Source of the DNA: Pholiota molesta
Taxonomy: Eukaryota; Basidiomycota; Agaricomycetes; Agaricales; Strophariaceae
DNA length: 64,000 nucleotides
Assembly: GCA_014925825.1 (NCBI GenBank)
Contig: JACGCK010000080.1
Span: 1-64,000, forward strand
Direction of reading: 5' to 3'
Part shown: piece after piece, positions 59,300 through 64,000 of the stretch
Numbering within the stretch: position 1 is the stretch's first letter
Layout: every line of letters begins with the position of its first letter
Notes under the pieces: model-generated
Database searches by the model: none
The model's input: the letters and a program-made list of their open reading frames with translations, nothing else
What the model was told of the DNA's origin: nothing
Program-made: the position numbers and the translations under genes

Positions 59300-59640
59300 A
59301 ATGTGCACCGTGCATGGGGGGGTTCGGAGGTAGGGACGGGGAAGACGGAGTGGGAGGCGAGGCGACCTTGTAAGGAAGCAAGCTGCGCCTGTGGTTTCTG
59401 GTTATAAATCATTACGGTACATAAGGCCTTAAGGATGCATGTTGGCCACCTAGCACGAAAGCAAGTGCATATAGTCCAAATTCGCGATTCGAACTGGAAT
59501 GGGAGAAGGGACGCGCGGGGCGCGGGCGCTGTCGGTCATGGTCGCGGTCGCGGTCGGGAGGAGAAAGGTTGGAGTCTCTTGGAGAAAGGTAAACAGGACT
59601 GGGGTTTATGCCGGGCATTCGGCATCTCGTTCGATTCATG
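59300..59640. repeat. Duplicate of the COQ1 5' end and upstream region
   Basis: Matches 57,750-58,200 in order: GACGGGGAAGACG, then GAGGCGACCTTGTAAGGAAGC, TGCGCCTGTGG, AGCACGAAAGCAAGTGCA, and the GGTCGCGGTCGCGGTCGGGAGGAGAAAGG block. It therefore covers the first COQ1 codons and about 300 bp of promoter but no catalytic region. Diverged by many substitutions, so older than the 10-kb array. Confidence 0.75.
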
Positions 59641-60278
59641 AAAGATTCAGAACACTGAAAGACACTGAACCATACTTGACACTAGCCGCCCAATTGACTC
59701 GAAGAACGTATCGAGGTCATACTCAGCTACTGCACATAGGCCATACAAGTCTATCGAACAGTGGCTTGGCAGGTTTCATCGCTTTGCATGTAGCCGAATA
59801 GCTGAATAGCTTCTCGAGCTCGGATATCGTGTACGAGGGCACATTTTATGCAAATCATCAGAATAATATCCCATGGACGAACAACAATCATACATCCTCA
59901 TTGAGTTTTTTTTTGCACCTTTACTTTTAGCTTTCGTGAGACTGACATCGGACTAATAATTAGATAATCACAAGCCGAGGAACTGAATGGTTGAGCGAGG
60001 CATGGGCGCGGTTGGTCGTAATGGACAAAGGTGGATGCGTGCCAGGCGCCAAACGTTGGCCAATTTAAAACGCGTACCACGGGCTCTGGAGTCCGGCCGC
60101 TTACAGCGCCAATCAATTTGAATCATGTCACGCATGTCGCGTCGCGTCGTCGGTACCGTACTGATTTTCAACTCCCAGTTGACTCCCAGTGCTAGCTATC
60201 TCCAAATATCCCCCAAAACTAAGAACGTTTCCTGTGTCTATCGAACTTTATAGCTGGTCAAAACATAGACGCGCTGCA

Positions 60279-62789
60279 ATGGAATTGAGGCGCTCGAAAC
60301 GATTGCAATCCCAATTCAACAATGCAAATGTTGGCGAAGCGTCAAAGCGAGGACGGACAAAGAAGAGCAAGACACACCTCGAAGACGACGCTGTAGAAAG
60401 TGAAAAGCCAGCATATTGGGCCAGAGGATCGCTTGAGAAGTTGGTGGAAATGCCGCTGGATGTGCTGTTTGAGGTACTCTTTCTTCCGCAACTATACTGC
60501 TGACATTGGCCGCTCACTGGATATCTAGATATTTGGCAAATTAGATCCTCTGGATCTTCTACATATATCTCATGCGACGAAAGCTCTACGCGCCATACTT
60601 ATGAGTCGGTCGTCGGTTTCCGTGTGGAGGTCAGCGCGCTCGAATGTCATTGGACTGCCGGACTGCCCAGACGATCTAAATGAGCCACAATACGCTACCT
60701 TGGTATTTGTACCGAGGTGCTCGGTGAGTACATGCTTTTTGGACTCAAATATTCTTCCGCTCTTAGTTCTCACTTAAATATATGCCTGTAGTTCTGCCAG
60801 AAAAAGGTTCCTGACGCCCAAGTCTTCTGGTATACACGGGTCAGATGTTGCAAGGAATGGAAATGTGTCGAGCCAAAGTCAGTATCTATTCACCACTTCT
60901 TCTTATTTATGACTGACTGTTTTATTCCAAAGCTTTACGAAAGTCAGACGGATGCGTTCGACAAATCAAGATTGTCCGAGTCCGGCTCTTTTGGCGGATT
61001 GGGTTCCGTTTGTGCAGCTTGTTCCCAATTTCAAACGAAGTAAACAAGAGGTCTTTATCTCACAGAGCGTAGACGACCAGTGGAGGCATGAATATTCTGC
61101 CATCAAAGACTTGAAAAGCCGACACGAATGGTTGCTCCGTACCATGGAAGCACGATATACGATACAACAGGTATGCATATGAAACGAATAAATTCGATAC
61201 CAAAACTTACATATGTACAGCATGCCTGCGCGTGTGAACGCTGGCATAAAGCTTGGTTGAAGGGCAGAGATGCTGATACCGTACGGCAGATCTTAGACCG
61301 CAACGCAGAGTAGGCCCAGTTCTTCGTTTAATTTACATTGACGGTTTTGCTCATTTCGCTCCCTCTTAGGATTATGGGTTATATTAAAGAAATAGGCTTC
61401 GAAGAAGAGCTATACAAATTGCCACCCATAATGTTCAGTCCATTAGATGAGTTGGATGTCCAGTCTTTATGGGATCCCTCAGGACCAAGTATCAAAAATT
61501 CTTGTATGTTCCTCTTTAGTATATATGGCTTCAACTCTCATGTCCAAAATGATCTCAGCGGCCCTCACTTCGAAACTCCAGGAGTTGCTTACTGAGGAAT
61601 TAGGCGAGTCTAAACGCCTTCGCGAAGAATTAGAATACCGAGAACTTTTATCATCGCGAAAACAATTTTTATCGAGTATCTACAATGACGGTATCAAGAA
61701 ACTTCCCCTCAACTCGCCGTCTCCGACGCTAGCCCAATTCTATCGCATCACAGAGGAACACGACTTGATTGACTACTCGACAGCTGCTGAAGATGCCCTT
61801 CGTGTCACCTTTGACGAATTCATGGATATATGGCGAAAGTTTGTCGATTACAAACTCACTTGCCGCATCGAAGGAGCATGCGGGTCGGAATATCAATTCG
61901 ATCGGGCCACTGTGTTGGACCTCGCGACCACCTTCTTTCGCTGTGTCGTTTGCAGTCCTAATCTACCAATGAGGCATGATCAAGCGATGGTACACCCCTG
62001 CGCAGAAAAAGTTAGGTACATAAGCGGTGCAAAATCTCAATCCCAGAAGGCGTTCTATTCTGTGTTTGGTCATGCACTATGGTGCGAACCAGATCCCAAC
62101 TGGTCTACTCGATTTCATTCGTTCGATTTGAAGATCAGTGATTTGGACTGTTTGAAGATAGCGCCAAAGATCATCGAGGGGTGGGGTTTTGATCCGAGAG
62201 TGACAACCGCCCGTCAGATGGATGAGCTGGACCCGGTCTTCGAGTGTCAACAGTGTAGCTCATGTGAAAAGGGGTCTGCAACGATGACCTGGGTTGCGGC
62301 GGTAAGCATTCTTTTCTTCCGGAGATTCGAGCATGCCAACAATATTATATTCTGCATTAGCTCCATCACCAACATTGGTCATACGGAAATTCTCCACAAA
62401 TTACTGCCTTGAGAATACTTGGAGAACCCAAGGCCATCGAAGTCCGAGAACGCATCAAGTATGAAGAGTTAAAAAGGAATTACCAAAATAAATCCAAGGT
62501 TATATGCCCACATTGCAGATCTCTTGTTGATAATGTGACGCATTATCAAAAACACTTGATGGAAACGTACGTATTAACGCCCCTGTCACACAATTAATGA
62601 TTAGGAACTGATACATGTTGGTTTTTTTCTAGACATGGAATATCCAAGTTCAAGTATGAGGAGGTAATTTTCTCACTCACGGACTATCAAATTATTCATG
62701 AGTACCGCTTGTGGCCCCCTTTGGATGAAGGATCTGGTGATGAAGTTCGAAGCTTGATCGCTTCTGCTTCGTCCTCTAGAAAATTTTGA
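60279..62789 (+). CDS. F-box protein with cysteine-rich segments, 680 aa
   Basis: Nine exons: 60,279-60,473, 60,529-60,723, 60,792-60,877, 60,933-61,170, 61,221-61,309, 61,370-61,503, 61,559-62,301, 62,361-62,566 and 62,633-62,789. All introns are GT-AG, 50-68 nt, and the sum is exactly 681 codons, so the gene looks intact. The basic N-terminus (RRSKRLQSQ) is followed by an F-box (LVEMPLDVLFEIFGKLDPLD) that should bind SKP1. After it come FCQKK...RVRCCKEWKC and later HACACERW, then a helical, charged central region, and near the C-terminus CQQCSSC and CPHCRSLVDNVTHYQKH, which could bind zinc. This layout is common in agaricomycete F-box families with unknown targets. It lies alone between two gene-poor stretches. 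Confidence 0.8.
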
Positions 62790-64000
62790 AAGCTCAGAGT
62801 ATTTTCTTGACGGCTTGTTTGATACTCAGATAGTCTACTAATTGACACTGGTACCTTGATCCCAATTTCATTTTCCCCCTTCTAAGTTCTGGCGAAGGGG
62901 CTTCCATCCGCCGAAAGTGACTACACCAGTCCGGGGATTTATAAGAACGCGTAGTTGGATTTAGACAGACACCAATTAAGTACCCCTTATCTGACGGACT
63001 TTGTGTGATTACTGTATATCATTTGAGAATGGATTCAATATTCAACATTCATGGGGTGGTGGCAGCAGGGGTTCGACGGACTATAAAATGTCTATAAGTT
63101 CTCCCCCTCGACAATCAGCGGTGCCAGCTTTCCGAACACGTTTGCGAGAGAATACATCACCCCAGAGAGCTCGACTTGTTGCTCATCAAGGTTGAAGTCA
63201 CACAGGTGTCAGGCGCCGTAGCGCATTGGCCCCTTTCGGGGGTAGACTTCATGTATTGATGATGACGTTGTAATAAAAAATTGAATGTAAAGATAGGTTG
63301 AAAACATTGCCACCTTAACATTTTCGTATTACCATCGCAGAATTCTGCTCCTCATGCCCGAATTATCATGAGCCAGAGGAGCCTGCTCCGTGCGTTTATT
63401 TTCCACCCCGGAGGGTGAGGGTGGAAGGGTCCCTTCGACACTGCGCAACAAAGGCGAGGCGAGACGGCGCTCACCCGGCTATACCAACACAGCAGGATCT
63501 CGTAAGACTCTGGCGGTAGCCGGGAATATTGCCTTCGGCCAGGGACTGCAAGAGTCCTAGGCCTCAATCCGTCACGTTTTCTGAAGGTCCCAACGTCTTT
63601 TCGAATTCCTATGATGGCTGACAGGAGGCAATGAACGAGTGGGAAAGATGATAAAAAGGAGAATAAAATGGTGGTAGAGAAATTGAAAGCTGAACGGGAT
63701 TGAGCAAGCGAAACAGACGCGTTATCATCTAGGACATTGAATGCATTAGAATAGATAGGATGAAAGGATAAAGAAAGAGCGTACCTGTAAAGTCTGCTGC
63801 ACCTGCTGGTTCACGCCTTACCTCATTGATCATGATCTGTATGAAATGTTAGCTGGTAGAAAAAAAGGAGGGGACGATAAAGGCCGAATTAATGATAGAT
63901 CTACACGAGCGAACTGATTAGAAAGGCCGACGGAGCATCGTAAGCACTTACGGTGGAGCCATCATCGTCCGCTACGCACAATTAGCATTGAGTGTGCGAC
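62790..64000. other. Gene-poor end of window with possible minus-strand exons
   Basis: Mostly non-coding. Between 63,785 and 63,970 the minus strand shows short exon-like pieces with good splice sites (a piece ending DDDGST before GTAAGTGC, then QIMINE before GTAAGG), which may belong to a gene continuing past the window edge. The sequence around 63,390-63,570 is GC-rich with no recognised feature. Confidence 0.35.

Overview
This 64-kb window looks like nuclear DNA of an agaricomycete (mushroom-forming) fungus. Genes carry many short GT-AG introns (about 50-90 nt). The recognisable proteins are typical of that group: F-box proteins, a NACHT NTPase, a multi-domain oxysterol-binding protein (OSBP) and a COQ1-type polyprenyl diphosphate synthase. 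Several further families appear to be agaricomycete orphans. I see no bacterial, organellar or rRNA/tRNA signal.

Layout. (1) 0.4-6.1 kb, minus strand: small orphan ORFs that resemble one another, then three spliced orphan genes, the last with a cysteine-rich cluster. (2) 7.47-7.57 kb: four tandem 26-28-bp units, each a constant 9-mer followed by a different perfect short hairpin. (3) 8.2-17.6 kb: an island of orphan genes, with one frame-broken gene, one large minus-strand gene of many small exons, a spliced 303-aa gene and two tandem paralogues. (4) 18.5-47.1 kb: a 10-kb unit present three times head to tail, A-B-A-B-A'. Segment A (8.6 kb) holds an array of repeated mini-exon-like modules, a TATA promoter, a GC-rich degenerate repeat block and the 5' two thirds of the OSBP gene. 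Segment B (1.42 kb) replaces the OSBP 3' end in units 1 and 2. Only the third OSBP copy continues into the FFAT motif and the sterol/lipid-binding domain. (5) 49.5-50.9 kb: F-box gene. (6) 51.25-57.9 kb: a decayed COQ1 duplicate, a NACHT gene and the real COQ1 gene, with another copy of the COQ1 upstream region at 59.3-59.6 kb. (7) 60.3-62.8 kb: a nine-exon F-box gene whose exon phases all close.

Gene content. OSBP copy 3 should act in lipid exchange at ER contact sites (ankyrin, PH, FFAT, ORD). Copies 1 and 2 would at most make ankyrin-PH fragments without the VAP-binding or lipid-transfer parts. COQ1 would make the ubiquinone side chain in mitochondria.

Quality caution. Several otherwise coherent genes (5.4, 48.05, 49.98 and 57.7 kb, and all of OSBP copy 2) are each broken by one-base length changes in homopolymers. 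The 10-kb copies differ almost only by such changes. This suggests residual long-read indel error or very young duplication, and the copy number itself should be checked on raw reads. All exon borders were read by eye.
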